Assembly (NCBI GenBank): GCA_024398075.1
Contig: JAKSJM010000002.1
Coordinates: 1 to 64,000, forward strand
Direction of reading: 5' to 3'
DNA from: Bacteroidales bacterium
Lineage (GTDB): Bacteria; Bacteroidota; Bacteroidia; Bacteroidales; UBA932
DNA length: 64,000 nucleotides
Shown here: positions 52,196 to 60,301 of the stretch, piece after piece
How the letters are laid out: the number at the start of each line of letters is the position of its first letter
How positions within the stretch are numbered: the first letter of the stretch is position 1
Position numbers and translations under genes: made by a program
Notes under the pieces: generated by a model
The model's database searches: none
Told to the model about the DNA's origin: nothing
The model's input: the letters and a program-made list of their open reading frames with translations, nothing else

Positions 52196-54814
52196 CTAGA
52201 GGCCGAGCTCGGCCTTCATCTGGCGAAGCAGGTCGAAGGCCTGCATCGGGGTCATGTTGTTCAGGTCGACGTCCTTCAGGGAGTCGCGGATCGAGCGAAG
52301 GGTCGGGTCGTCGAGCTGGAAGAGCGAGAGCTGGATGCTGCCGTCGTCCTGGACGCGGCCGACCTTGGAGGCAGCCTCGACGCTCTTCTGGTTACGCTCG
52401 AGCTCGTTCAGCGTGCGCTCGGCCGCTTCGATGACCTCCTTCGGCATGCCTGCAAGGCGTGCCACGTGGATACCGAAGCTGTGCGCCACGCCGCCCTCGC
52501 AGAGCTTGCGCAAGAAGATGACCTGCTTGCCCACCTCCTTGACGGCAATGTGGTAGTTCTTCACGCGCGGAAGCTGGTCCTCGAGGTCATTGAGCTCATG
52601 GTAATGGGTCGCGAAGAGGGTCTTCGCTCCGTGGCCATACTTATGGATGTATTCCACCAGGCCACGGGCAATGGACATGCCGTCGTAGGTAGACGTGCCT
52701 CGTCCGATCTCATCCAGCAGGACCAGCGAGCGCTCGGAGAGGTTGTGCATGATCATGGACGTCTCCAGCATCTCCACCATGAAGGTCGACTCGCCACGAG
52801 AAATGTTGTCCGACGCGCCGACGCGGGTGAAGATCTTGTCGAAATAGCCGATCTCGGCGCTGTCTGCCGGCACGAAGGAGCCGATCTGCGCGAGCAGCAC
52901 GATGAGTGCGGTCTGGCGCAGGAGGGCCGACTTACCGGCCATGTTCGGTCCGGTGAGGATGATGATCTGCTGGCCGTCAGAGTCCAGATGGATGTCATTC
53001 GCCACGTACTCCTCGCCCGGAGCCATCATCTTCTCGATGACAGGATGGCGTCCCGCCTTGATGTCAAGCACGCGGCCTTTGTTCATCTGAGGCCTGCAGT
53101 AGCGGCTGTCAGAGGCGAGTTCGGCGAAGCCGGAAAGCACATCCAGGCGCGAGAGCACGCGACAGTTTGTCTGGATGTCGCGGATGCTCTGCTGGATCAT
53201 GTCCACAACGGACGCATATATCTGGCTTTCAATCTCATAGATTCTGTCTTCGGCGGTGCGTATCTTCTCCTCGTACTCCTTGAGCTCCTCGGTGATATAG
53301 CGCTCGGCATTGACAAGCGTCTGCTTGCGTATCCACTCCGGAGGGACGCTGTCCTTGAAGGTGTTTCGCACCTCGATGTAGTAGCCGAAAACATTGTTAT
53401 AACTAATTTTGAGTGAGGAGATTCCGGTGCGCTCCACCTCTCTCTGCTGCATGGCGAGGAGGCTGTCCTTGCCGCCACGCGAGATGTCGCGAAGCTCGTC
53501 AAGGTCGCTGCTCACGCCTGCGCCGATGACGTCTCCCTTGCCCAAGCCGGCAGCGGGGTTCTCCGCCATGGTGGAGGTGATGTACTCCAGGAGCTTGTCG
53601 CAGCCCTTCATCTGGCCCGCCATCTTGTCGAGCTCGTCTATTCCCTTTCCGGTGCAATGCTCCCGTATAGGCTCCATCTGGGCCAATGCCCTGGCGAGCT
53701 GCATCACCTCACGAGGCAGGATCTTGCCAGCCGCAGCGCGAGAGAGAATGCGCTCGAGGTCGCCGACGGCATTCAGAAGCGCCTGAACCTCACGCAGTTC
53801 GTCGGCGTGCTCAGAGAAGTAGCCGACCACGTCGTAGCGCGCCTCGAGCTCCTTCAGGTCAAGCACCGGCATAGCAAGCCAGCTGCGAAGAAGGCGCGCG
53901 CCCATCGGTGAGGAGCACCTGTCGATGACCTCCACCAGCGAAGTGCCCTCCGGGCCCGCTGCCGACTGGAAGATCTCCAGGTTCTTGAAAGTGAAGCGGT
54001 CCATCCACACGAACTTACCGCCATCGATACGGCCAATGCTGCAGATATTCTTCAAGTCATAATGCTGGGTCTGCTCCAGGTACACCAGAAGCGCACCTGC
54101 GGCGCTGATGCCGAGAGGATAAGGCTCTACAGCAAAGCCCTTCAGCGACTTGACATTCAGCTGCTTACGCAGCTTCTCGTATGCTGAGTCATACACAAAC
54201 GCCCATTCGTCCAGGGAGTTTGTGTAGATGTTTACGCCCGACATCTCGCGCACAGTGGATGCCATGCCACGCTGGACGACGAGTTCCTTCGGATTCATTG
54301 ACCCCAGAAGGGTGGAGATATACTCAGGGGTGCCCTGGGCTACATTGAACGTACCTGTGGAGACGTCGAGAAAGGCGGCGCCGCACTGGCCCTCTCCCTC
54401 GAAGCACAGGCCCGCGAGATAGTTATGCTCCTTCTGCTCGAGGAGCTGCTCGCGGAACGCTACGCCCGGAGTCACGATCTCCGTGACACCGCGCTTCACT
54501 ATCTTGTTTCCTTTCACGAGCTTAGGGTCCTCGAGCTGGTCGCAGATGGCTACCTTGTAGCCCGCACGTACCAGCTTCGGCAGGTAAGCCTCGATGGCAT
54601 GGAAAGGCACTCCAGCCATAGGCATGGCATCCTCTGAGGCATTTGAACGCTTCGTGAGCACGATACCAAGTATCTTGCTCGCGATCACGGCGTCCTCGCC
54701 ATAAGTCTCGTAAAAGTCACCACATCTGAAGAGAAGCAGCGCATCAGGGTACTGGGCCTTGAAGCTGAAAAACTGCTTCATCATCGGTGTGAGGTCATTG
54801 TTCTTCTCCTTCAT
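52196..54814 (-). CDS. mutS: DNA mismatch repair protein MutS
   Basis: 872 residues from the ATG at 54814 (M-K-E-K-N-N-D-L-T); the longer frame would cross the promoter. Domain I has the mismatch motif G-D-F-Y-E-T-Y-G-E-D (F-Y-E is the wedge Phe and Glu), then connector, lever and clamp domains, and the ATPase with Walker A G-P-N-M-A-G-K-S and S-T-F-M-V-E-M-L-E plus D-E-I-G-R-G-T-S-T-Y-D-G. The C-terminal tail is typical. It recognises mismatches with MutL. A -7 box lies 5 nt upstream, so the mRNA may be leaderless. Confidence 0.97.
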   Translation of the reverse strand: MKEKNNDLTPMMKQFFSFKAQYPDALLLFRCGDFYETYGEDAVIASKILGIVLTKRSNASEDAMPMAGVPFHAIEAYLPKLVRAGYKVAICDQLEDPKLVKGNKIVKRGVTEIVTPGVAFREQLLEQKEHNYLAGLCFEGEGQCGAAFLDVSTGTFNVAQGTPEYISTLLGSMNPKELVVQRGMASTVREMSGVNIYTNSLDEWAFVYDSAYEKLRKQLNVKSLKGFAVEPYPLGISAAGALLVYLEQTQHYDLKNICSIGRIDGGKFVWMDRFTFKNLEIFQSAAGPEGTSLVEVIDRCSSPMGARLLRSWLAMPVLDLKELEARYDVVGYFSEHADELREVQALLNAVGDLERILSRAAAGKILPREVMQLARALAQMEPIREHCTGKGIDELDKMAGQMKGCDKLLEYITSTMAENPAAGLGKGDVIGAGVSSDLDELRDISRGGKDSLLAMQQREVERTGISSLKISYNNVFGYYIEVRNTFKDSVPPEWIRKQTLVNAERYITEELKEYEEKIRTAEDRIYEIESQIYASVVDMIQQSIRDIQTNCRVLSRLDVLSGFAELASDSRYCRPQMNKGRVLDIKAGRHPVIEKMMAPGEEYVANDIHLDSDGQQIIILTGPNMAGKSALLRQTALIVLLAQIGSFVPADSAEIGYFDKIFTRVGASDNISRGESTFMVEMLETSMIMHNLSERSLVLLDEIGRGTSTYDGMSIARGLVEYIHKYGHGAKTLFATHYHELNDLEDQLPRVKNYHIAVKEVGKQVIFLRKLCEGGVAHSFGIHVARLAGMPKEVIEAAERTLNELERNQKSVEAASKVGRVQDDGSIQLSLFQLDDPTLRSIRDSLKDVDLNNMTPMQAFDLLRQMKAELGL

Positions 54815-54819
54815 ATATG

Positions 54820-54846
54820 CAAATTTAAGCAAAATCTGTATATTTG
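54820..54846. promoter_or_regulatory. divergent -7 boxes in the 37-bp mutS / glycosyltransferase gap
   Basis: CAAATTTA at 54820-54827 is TAAATTTG on minus, 5 nt before the mutS ATG (54814). TATATTTG at 54839-54846 is on plus, 5 nt before the glycosyltransferase ATG (54852). Neither leaves room for a normal leader, and the polymerase footprints must overlap. Confidence 0.55.
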
Positions 54847-54851
54847 TTAAC

Positions 54852-56183
54852 ATGAAACGCGTGCTCGTCATCACATATTATTGGCCGCCTGCCGGAGGCT
54901 CCGGCGTACAGAGATGGGTCAAGTTCTGCAAGTTCCTCCCATCCGAAGGATGGCAGCCCGTCATCTACACGCCATTGAACCCGGAGATATCGTCAGTGGA
55001 CGAGACGCTACTCGCTGAGATTCCAGCCGAGGCGGAGGTGGTGAAGACGAAGATAGTCGAGCCATACGCGGCCTACAGGCGTCTCATGGGCTCTGGAAGC
55101 TCCACCGACATGAAGAGCCTCATCGCGGATTCTTCCGTGAAAGCCACGGGAGGCGAGGTGAACCCCATCAGCGGAGGCTCTAAGTCGTTCAAGCAGAAGC
55201 TTTCACTCTTCATTAGGGGAAATTTCTTCATCCCCGACCCACGCGTGTGGTGGGTACGCCCATCCGTGAAGTTCCTGAAGAAGTATCTGAAGGAACACCC
55301 CGTGGATGTGATAGTGACCACCGGTCCGCCTCAGTCCATGCATCTCATAGGCCAGAAACTGTCGAAGGCTACCGGCATCCCATGGATACCAGACTTCCGC
55401 GACCCATGGACGAAGATGTTCTATTTCAAGCATCTGCATCTCACCAAATATGCCGAGAAGAAGCACATGCGCATGGAGCAGAAGGTGCTTGACGACGCAG
55501 CTGCCGTGATAGCGGTGACTCCTTTCGTCCAGCGAGACTTCCAGGCGCAGACGAGCACTCCTGTGCACATGATTACCAATGGTTTCGACCAGGACGACTT
55601 CCAGGTAGATGCATCCGTGAGCGAGAAATTCACCATCACGCACACAGGCCTCTTCGCCGCTGACGGAAACCCGGAGACCCTCTGGGATGTCCTCGCGGAC
55701 ATGTGCGAGAGCGTCAGCGGTTTCCGTGACGCGCTCGAGATACGCCTCGCTGGCAAGGTGGACGCGGAGATCGTCGCTTCGCTCCAGAGCCGCGACCTGC
55801 CTTTCCAGGCGCTCGGCTACGTAAGCCACGAGCAGGCCGTGAAGGAGCAGCGCTCCGCCCGGATGCTCATCCTGCCGCTCAGAAAGGACCCTGAGTACAG
55901 GAAGGTGCTGCCCGGTAAGATCTTCGAGTACCTCGCATCGCGCCGCCCTATCCTCGGCATTGGCCAGGAAGATGGAGCCGCAGCTGAAGTGCTCAGGCAG
56001 GCTGAAGCCGGCGTCATGTGCGACTGGGACCAGCGAGAAGCGACGCGCGCGGCTGTCGAAGCGCAGTGGAAGCGCTACCTCGCAGGCGACACCAGTCCCC
56101 TCGCGGGCCGCATCGAGCGCTTCGAGCGCCGCTCGCTCACCCACCAGCTCGCAGAACTATTGAATAAAGTAACAGAAAGCTAA
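54852..56183 (+). CDS. GT4-type glycosyltransferase
   Basis: 443 residues from the ATG at 54852 (M-K-R-V-L-V-I-T-Y-Y-W-P-P-A-G-G-S-G-V-Q-R-W). This start gives the normal first strand of a GT-B fold, and the longer frame runs through the promoter. The N-terminal domain binds acceptor; the C-terminal half contains the donor-binding R-K-V-L-P-G-K-I-F-E-Y-L-A segment. P-W-I-P-D-F-R-D-P-W is common in this Bacteroidota group. The product, an envelope glycan, cannot be named. It precedes panE by 5 bp. Confidence 0.85.
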   Translation: MKRVLVITYYWPPAGGSGVQRWVKFCKFLPSEGWQPVIYTPLNPEISSVDETLLAEIPAEAEVVKTKIVEPYAAYRRLMGSGSSTDMKSLIADSSVKATGGEVNPISGGSKSFKQKLSLFIRGNFFIPDPRVWWVRPSVKFLKKYLKEHPVDVIVTTGPPQSMHLIGQKLSKATGIPWIPDFRDPWTKMFYFKHLHLTKYAEKKHMRMEQKVLDDAAAVIAVTPFVQRDFQAQTSTPVHMITNGFDQDDFQVDASVSEKFTITHTGLFAADGNPETLWDVLADMCESVSGFRDALEIRLAGKVDAEIVASLQSRDLPFQALGYVSHEQAVKEQRSARMLILPLRKDPEYRKVLPGKIFEYLASRRPILGIGQEDGAAAEVLRQAEAGVMCDWDQREATRAAVEAQWKRYLAGDTSPLAGRIERFERRSLTHQLAELLNKVTES

Positions 56184-56188
56184 ACCAT

Positions 56189-57190
56189 ATGAGATCAGCC
56201 ATCTACGGCGCCGGTTCCCTCGGAACCATCCTCGGCGCATTCATCACGAAAAAGGGAGGTCAGATCGACCTCATCAACCACAACGCAGCCCATGTGAAGG
56301 CCCTCCAGGAGAATGGAGCGAAGGTGGTCGGCACGCTGGAGTTCACCCAGCCTGTCAGCGCCATCCTCGACACCGAAATGAGCGGAAAGTACGACATCAT
56401 CTTCCTCATGACCAAGCAGCTGGACAATGCCTCTGTGGTGAACATGCTGAAGGATTTCCTCGCTGAGGACGGAGTCATTGTCACCCTGCAGAACGGCATC
56501 CCAGAACTCCAGATCGGCGAAATCGTGGGTAACGACAAGGTACTCGGCTGCACCGTGGCATGGGGCGCCACCATGAAGGGCCCAGGCGTGTGCGAACTCA
56601 CCAGCGCCCCTGACAGCCTCACCTTCTCACTCGGCAGCCTCACAGGAAAGATGAATCACCACTGGCAGGACGTGAAGAACCTCCTCGAGATGATGGGCCC
56701 TGTGGAGCTTGACACAAACTTCATCGGCACGCGCTGGAGCAAGCTTCTCATCAACGCCGCCTTCTCAGGCATGAGCGCCGTCTGCGGCTGCACCTTCGGA
56801 GAGGCCGCTGCCGACAAGGCATCCCGCAAGGTGGTCCAGGCGCTCATCAAGGAGTGCATTGACGTCTGCGCGAAAGGAAACATCAAGATAGAGCCTATCC
56901 AGGGCAAGGATGTAGTGAAACTCCTGAATTTCAATGGCCCAGTGAAGAAAGCCATCTCATTCTTCATCATACCTATCGCCATCAAGAAGCACGCGCTGCT
57001 GAAAGCCAGCATGCTGCAGGACATCGAGCGCGGCAAGAAGACGGAGGTCGATGCCATCAATGGAGTAGTCTGCGCCTTCGGCCGCAAGGTGGGCTTCCCT
57101 ACCCCGATGAACGACAAGGTAGTAGAGATCATCCACAAGATAGAGAATGGCGAGCTCAAGCCGTCATTTGACAATGTAAAGCTCTTCTAG
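56189..57190 (+). CDS. panE: 2-dehydropantoate 2-reductase family protein
   Basis: 333 residues. N-terminal Rossmann domain with G-A-G-S-L-G-T-I-L-G-A, the M-T-K-Q-L-D-N segment and Q-N-G-I-P, then the helical C-terminal domain with N-A-A-F-S-G-M-S-A-V. It would reduce ketopantoate to pantoate with NADPH for coenzyme A synthesis, but several ketopantoate-reductase homologues act on other oxo acids, so the exact substrate is not certain. Its TAG overlaps the convergent greA stop in a CTAG palindrome. Confidence 0.78.
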   Translation: MRSAIYGAGSLGTILGAFITKKGGQIDLINHNAAHVKALQENGAKVVGTLEFTQPVSAILDTEMSGKYDIIFLMTKQLDNASVVNMLKDFLAEDGVIVTLQNGIPELQIGEIVGNDKVLGCTVAWGATMKGPGVCELTSAPDSLTFSLGSLTGKMNHHWQDVKNLLEMMGPVELDTNFIGTRWSKLLINAAFSGMSAVCGCTFGEAAADKASRKVVQALIKECIDVCAKGNIKIEPIQGKDVVKLLNFNGPVKKAISFFIIPIAIKKHALLKASMLQDIERGKKTEVDAINGVVCAFGRKVGFPTPMNDKVVEIIHKIENGELKPSFDNVKLF

Positions 57191-57648
57191 CAGATACTGT
57201 CAACTCTTAGCCGTAGGGTTGCAGCGGGAGCCTTGACCTCCACTACATCCCCGACCTTTTTCCCCATGAGAGCCGCCCCGATAGGCGACTTAAGGGACAT
57301 CTTGCCCTCTTCGAGATTCATCTCATGAGGGCTCACTATGGTGAAGGACATCTTAGCATTTGTATCCAGGTTCGTGAACTCCACCTTACTGAGGAGCGTC
57401 ACTTCACCTTTAGGCAAGTTCTTTTCGTCCACCACCCTGGAGTACTTCAGCACTTTCTGTAGAAAGCGTATCCTGCTTATCATCTTCGCCTGAGCCCTAC
57501 GGGCCGCGCGATACTCGAAGTTCTCGCTCAGGTCTCCCTGGGCGCGAGCTTCTGCAAGCGCATCCTTTATCTTCGGAAACTCCACAGTGATAAGATCATG
57601 AAGCTCCGACGCTATCTTATCGTAACCTTCTTTAGAAAGATATTCCAT
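57187..57648 (-). CDS. greA: transcription elongation factor GreA
   Basis: 153 residues: an N-terminal coiled coil (L-S-K-E-G-Y-D-K-I-A-S-E-L-H-D-L, with D/E at the tip in D-L-S-E-N-F-E-Y) and a C-terminal FKBP-like domain (I-V-S-P-H-E-M, S-P-I-G-A-A-L-M-G-K-K-V-G-D). It restarts backtracked RNA polymerase by stimulating transcript cleavage. The -7 box TACCTTTG at 57686-57693 lies 37 nt upstream. It shares its stop tetranucleotide CTAG with convergent panE. Confidence 0.95.
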   Translation of the reverse strand: MEYLSKEGYDKIASELHDLITVEFPKIKDALAEARAQGDLSENFEYRAARRAQAKMISRIRFLQKVLKYSRVVDEKNLPKGEVTLLSKVEFTNLDTNAKMSFTIVSPHEMNLEEGKMSLKSPIGAALMGKKVGDVVEVKAPAATLRLRVDSIC

Positions 57649-57685
57649 AGTACCTTCTATTCCGCTTATTCGCCATCATTTTTCC

Positions 57686-57713
57686 CAAAGGTACTGATTA
57701 TTCCGTATATTTG
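57686..57713. promoter_or_regulatory. divergent -7 boxes (greA / glycosidase)
   Basis: CAAAGGTA at 57686-57693 is TACCTTTG on minus for greA. TATATTTG at 57706-57713 is on plus, 24 nt before the glycosidase ATG at 57738. Confidence 0.6.
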
Positions 57714-57737
57714 TTCTCTGAGAAAAGAAACTATCCC

Positions 57738-59018
57738 ATGAAACTGTCACGCCTACTCTTCGGGACAATGTGCTCCCTTTCCATTTCCGCCTGCGACCAT
57801 ACAGGTCCTGGCATCGAGGCCGTCCTCGGCCTCGCTCCCACAGAAGAACAGTTCGCTGTCGTGCGAGACCGCTTTGCCGAGATCTGCGAGACTGATCTCT
57901 CAAAGAAGGTGGTGCAGCCAGCTGAAGGCTACCTCAAATTCCCCTACCTCATACCTGCTGGCTACTACAAGCAGATGTGGGACTGGGACGGCTTCTTCAT
58001 GGGCAGCTACTTCTGCTTCAAGGGAAAGCCAGAGCATCTCCAGTGGTGGGCGCTGAACCTCCTGGAAGGAGTGGACGAGCGCGGCTATGTGTCTGGCTGC
58101 GCCACGACACAAGGCCCGCGCCCTATCTTCGGCGACTTCGCCATGAAACCATTCCTGGCACAGGGCGTGGTGAAAGCCAGCGAGGGCATTGGGTCTTATG
58201 ACTGGGTAGGCGAGCCGTACCATAAGCTCCGCCAGGTCATATCATACAGAGAAGAAACGCAGCAGGATAGCGACACCGGCCTGTTCTTCTGGCAAATCGC
58301 AATGCAGAGCGGAGCCGACAACAACCCAGCCCTGAACTACTACAAGGACGACAAGAGGTCTTTCCTCGCCTGTGATGCCTCCGCATGGCAGTACCTGGAG
58401 TATGCGAACATGGCTGTCATCGCCGAGAAGCTCGGATATTCAGATGACGCTGCGGACTTCAAGAAAAAGGCATCCGAGCTGAAGGAGGCGATGCTCCGCA
58501 TCCTCTGGTGCGAGGATGACGGAATGTTCTACAACGTAAACCGTGAGACCGGCGACTGGTACAAGAGAGTATCATACTCCTGCTTCGTGCCGCTATACGC
58601 AGGCATCCCATCGAAAGAGCAGGCGTCCAGGATGGTCAATGGTTACCTGCTGAACGAGGACCACATGCTGTCGCCAAACGGCCTCAGAACGCTCTCCAAG
58701 CAGGATCCTGACTACAACAACATAAACATGATCTCGCCGTTCTCGAACTGGCAGGGGCCAGTATGGCCTATCGCCACATTCATTTATTGCAATGGCCTCA
58801 AGAACTATGGCTATGATGCGGAAGTGCGCCTTCTCGCCTTCAAGATGGGCGAGCGCCTCATCCGTGACTACGAAGAGTATGGCAGCCTCCACGAGTGCTA
58901 TGACGCCGAGACCGGCGCTGCACTCTCCCCTGCCGACACCTATGTCGACAAGGACGGAAAGTTCGTCGGCTTCGTCAGCTGGAATCTTTGCACAGAGATG
59001 CTCCTGGCCCTACAATAA
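57738..59018 (+). CDS. GH63/GH37-clan (trehalase/MGH-like) glycosidase lipoprotein
   Basis: 426 residues from the ATG at 57738; an earlier TTG at 57711 lies inside the promoter. The signal peptide has a lipobox-like S-I-S-A-C. The (alpha/alpha)6 fold signs of clan GH-G are W-D-W-D-G-F-F, a P-I-F-G-D-F-A block, Q-Q-D-S-D-T-G, and N-W-Q-G-P-V-W-P before the C-terminal E-C-Y-D-A-E-T-G (a candidate catalytic Glu). It could cleave mannosyl or glucosyl linkages; the substrate is unknown. The final 162 bp have a second diverged copy at 59495-59656. Confidence 0.8.
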   Translation: MKLSRLLFGTMCSLSISACDHTGPGIEAVLGLAPTEEQFAVVRDRFAEICETDLSKKVVQPAEGYLKFPYLIPAGYYKQMWDWDGFFMGSYFCFKGKPEHLQWWALNLLEGVDERGYVSGCATTQGPRPIFGDFAMKPFLAQGVVKASEGIGSYDWVGEPYHKLRQVISYREETQQDSDTGLFFWQIAMQSGADNNPALNYYKDDKRSFLACDASAWQYLEYANMAVIAEKLGYSDDAADFKKKASELKEAMLRILWCEDDGMFYNVNRETGDWYKRVSYSCFVPLYAGIPSKEQASRMVNGYLLNEDHMLSPNGLRTLSKQDPDYNNINMISPFSNWQGPVWPIATFIYCNGLKNYGYDAEVRLLAFKMGERLIRDYEEYGSLHECYDAETGAALSPADTYVDKDGKFVGFVSWNLCTEMLLALQ

Positions 59019-59027
59019 AGGCCGAAT

Positions 59028-59320
59028 GGCCATCAGAACGCCAGTTTTGATGGCCGCTCACTGCCTCTCACCACCAGACGGCCATGATTCCCAGCTTTTT
59101 CTGGCAGAAACACTCCATTTCCCTCATTTGGCCATCGGAACGGCAGTTTTGATGGCCGTTCACTGCCTCCCGCCACCAGACGGCCATGATTCCCGGCTTT
59201 TTCTGGCAGAAACACTCCATTTCCCTCATCTGGCCATCAGAACGCCAGTTTTGATGGCCGTTCACTGCCTCCCGCCACCAGACGGCCACGAATCCAGGCT
59301 TTTTCTGGCAGAATCACCCC
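59028..59320. repeat. 102-bp tandem repeat (about 2.9 units), copy 2
   Basis: GGCCATC begins at 59028, 59130 and 59232: an exact 102-bp period. Each unit opens with a hairpin GGCCATCA-gaac-gcca-gttt-TGATGGCC and ends with GGCAGAAAC-actcc-ATTTCCCTCATCT before the next arm. It is the reverse orientation of 51940-52174 and leads into the 149-bp element. Nothing in it looks coding; it fills the gap after the glycosidase. Confidence 0.88.
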
Positions 59321-59322
59321 GT

Positions 59323-59471
59323 CCTGCAATTCGTTTCGAGCAGCAAACCCCATTCTAAGGCCATCCAGCATAGGTGACCACTCCAAACGGTACGGACTTC
59401 ATACCGTTTCTGCTCATCGCACGCCCTCCACGGCCTTCTGTGGCACATCATTCCCCAAAACGAATTGCACG
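59323..59471. mobile_element. 149-bp inverted-repeat element (MITE-like), copy 2
   Basis: Ends CCTGCAATTCGTTT (59323-59336) and AAACGAATTGCACG (59458-59471; one mismatch to the inverse). It has a perfect central inverted repeat AAACGGTA...TACCGTTT (around 59385-59409). Same length and orientation as copy 1. It lies directly between the 102-bp array and the glycosidase remnant. Confidence 0.75.
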
Positions 59472-59656
59472 AAGCAGTATCAGCAGCAGAGTTCCTCATC
59501 CGCGACTACGAGGAATATGGCAGTCTCCACGAGTGCTACGACGCCGAGACCGGCGCTGCACTCTCCCCTGCCGACACCTATGTCGACAAGGATGGCAAAT
59601 TCGTGGGATTCGTCAGCTGGAACCTCTGCACCGAGATGCTCCTGGCTACAGAATAG
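59472..59656 (+). pseudogene. remnant C-terminus of a second GH63-like glycosidase
   Basis: Positions 59495-59656 match the last 162 bp of the glycosidase (58857-59018): 51 codons from L-I-R-D-Y-E to L-L-A are identical in protein but carry 14 synonymous changes; only the last two codons differ in sequence (T-E for L-Q). The upstream 8 codons (A-V-S-A-A-E-F) are only loosely similar. No intact start or barrel exists. It is best read as the end of a former paralogue cut by the repeat cassette. It overlaps the exonuclease gene by 11 bp. Confidence 0.75.
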
Positions 59657-60164
59657 CCAAGGCGATATACGCACAAGCCTCTGCGTCGGCGAGTGCATGG
59701 TGATGATTCTCTAGAATATATCCGCATGCTGCGGAGACTGTGTGCAACTGGTGGTTGCACAGACTACGGCCGAAATGGCGGCGAGATGCAGTCAGCGTGT
59801 CGCAGAATTCGTAGTCTGGATATGTCATGCCATAGGTCTGGAAGACCGCCTTCAGGCAGCCTTCGTCGAAACGGCTGTTGTGCGCCACCAATGGCAAGCC
59901 CAGCTCCTCCAGAGTCAAGCCTCCGCCCAGTTCCTCCTCGAGCTGGCGCCACACTTCCGGAAATACGGGAGCGCTATCCGTATCCTCATGCCCCAAGCCA
60001 TGCACCTGCTGGCAGAACCACTTGTAGTAGTTCGGCTCTGGCTGTATGAGGCTGTAAAACGTACGCACCACCTGGCCCTCGAGGCACAGCACAGCGCCGA
60101 CACTGCACACGCTGGATGGACACTCGTTCGCCGTCTCAAAGTCTATGGCAATGAAATCCTTCAT
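59646..60164 (-). CDS. 3'-5' exonuclease, DnaQ-like (DEDDh)
   Basis: 172 residues: the exonuclease domain alone. Exo I motif F-I-A-I-D-F-E-T-A (D8, E10), Exo II in L-V-A-H-N-S-R-F-D-E, and Exo III in H-H-A-L-A-D-A-E-A (His and Asp), as in DnaQ/RNase T families. It may act in repair or RNA turnover; no polymerase domain is attached. A minus-strand -7 box TATATTTG lies 4 nt before the ATG, the shortest gap in the window. Confidence 0.88.
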   Translation of the reverse strand: MKDFIAIDFETANECPSSVCSVGAVLCLEGQVVRTFYSLIQPEPNYYKWFCQQVHGLGHEDTDSAPVFPEVWRQLEEELGGGLTLEELGLPLVAHNSRFDEGCLKAVFQTYGMTYPDYEFCDTLTASRRHFGRSLCNHQLHTVSAACGYILENHHHALADAEACAYIALAIL

Positions 60165-60168
60165 ATTT

Positions 60169-60176
60169 CAAATATA
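60169..60176 (-). promoter_or_regulatory. -7 box 4 nt before start codon (leaderless promoter)
   Basis: CAAATATA on plus reads TATATTTG on minus, followed by AAAT and the ATG at 60164. Confidence 0.55.
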
Positions 60177-60256
60177 CAAAAAATGAGTAACGATTCAGCA
60201 TGGTTAAAACAAGAATAGATTTCGAGTGAGCAAACGTTTATTTAAAAAAATAGATT

Positions 60257-60264
60257 TATATTTG
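60257..60264 (+). promoter_or_regulatory. -7 box of the pseudo-caspase operon (TATATTTG)
   Basis: An exact TAnnTTTG match 37 nt before the ATG at 60302, in an AT-rich leader. Confidence 0.55.
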
Positions 60265-60301
60265 TAAATACACCCACATACAATTAATACCGTTTATTCT
60301 T

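Noticed and set aside
52145..53416. 423-residue plus-strand frame opposite mutS
   Set aside because: Antisense of mutS, which has all domain motifs in frame.
55203..56144. 313-residue minus-strand frame opposite the glycosyltransferase
   Set aside because: Antisense shadow; the plus-strand protein has clear GT-B motifs.
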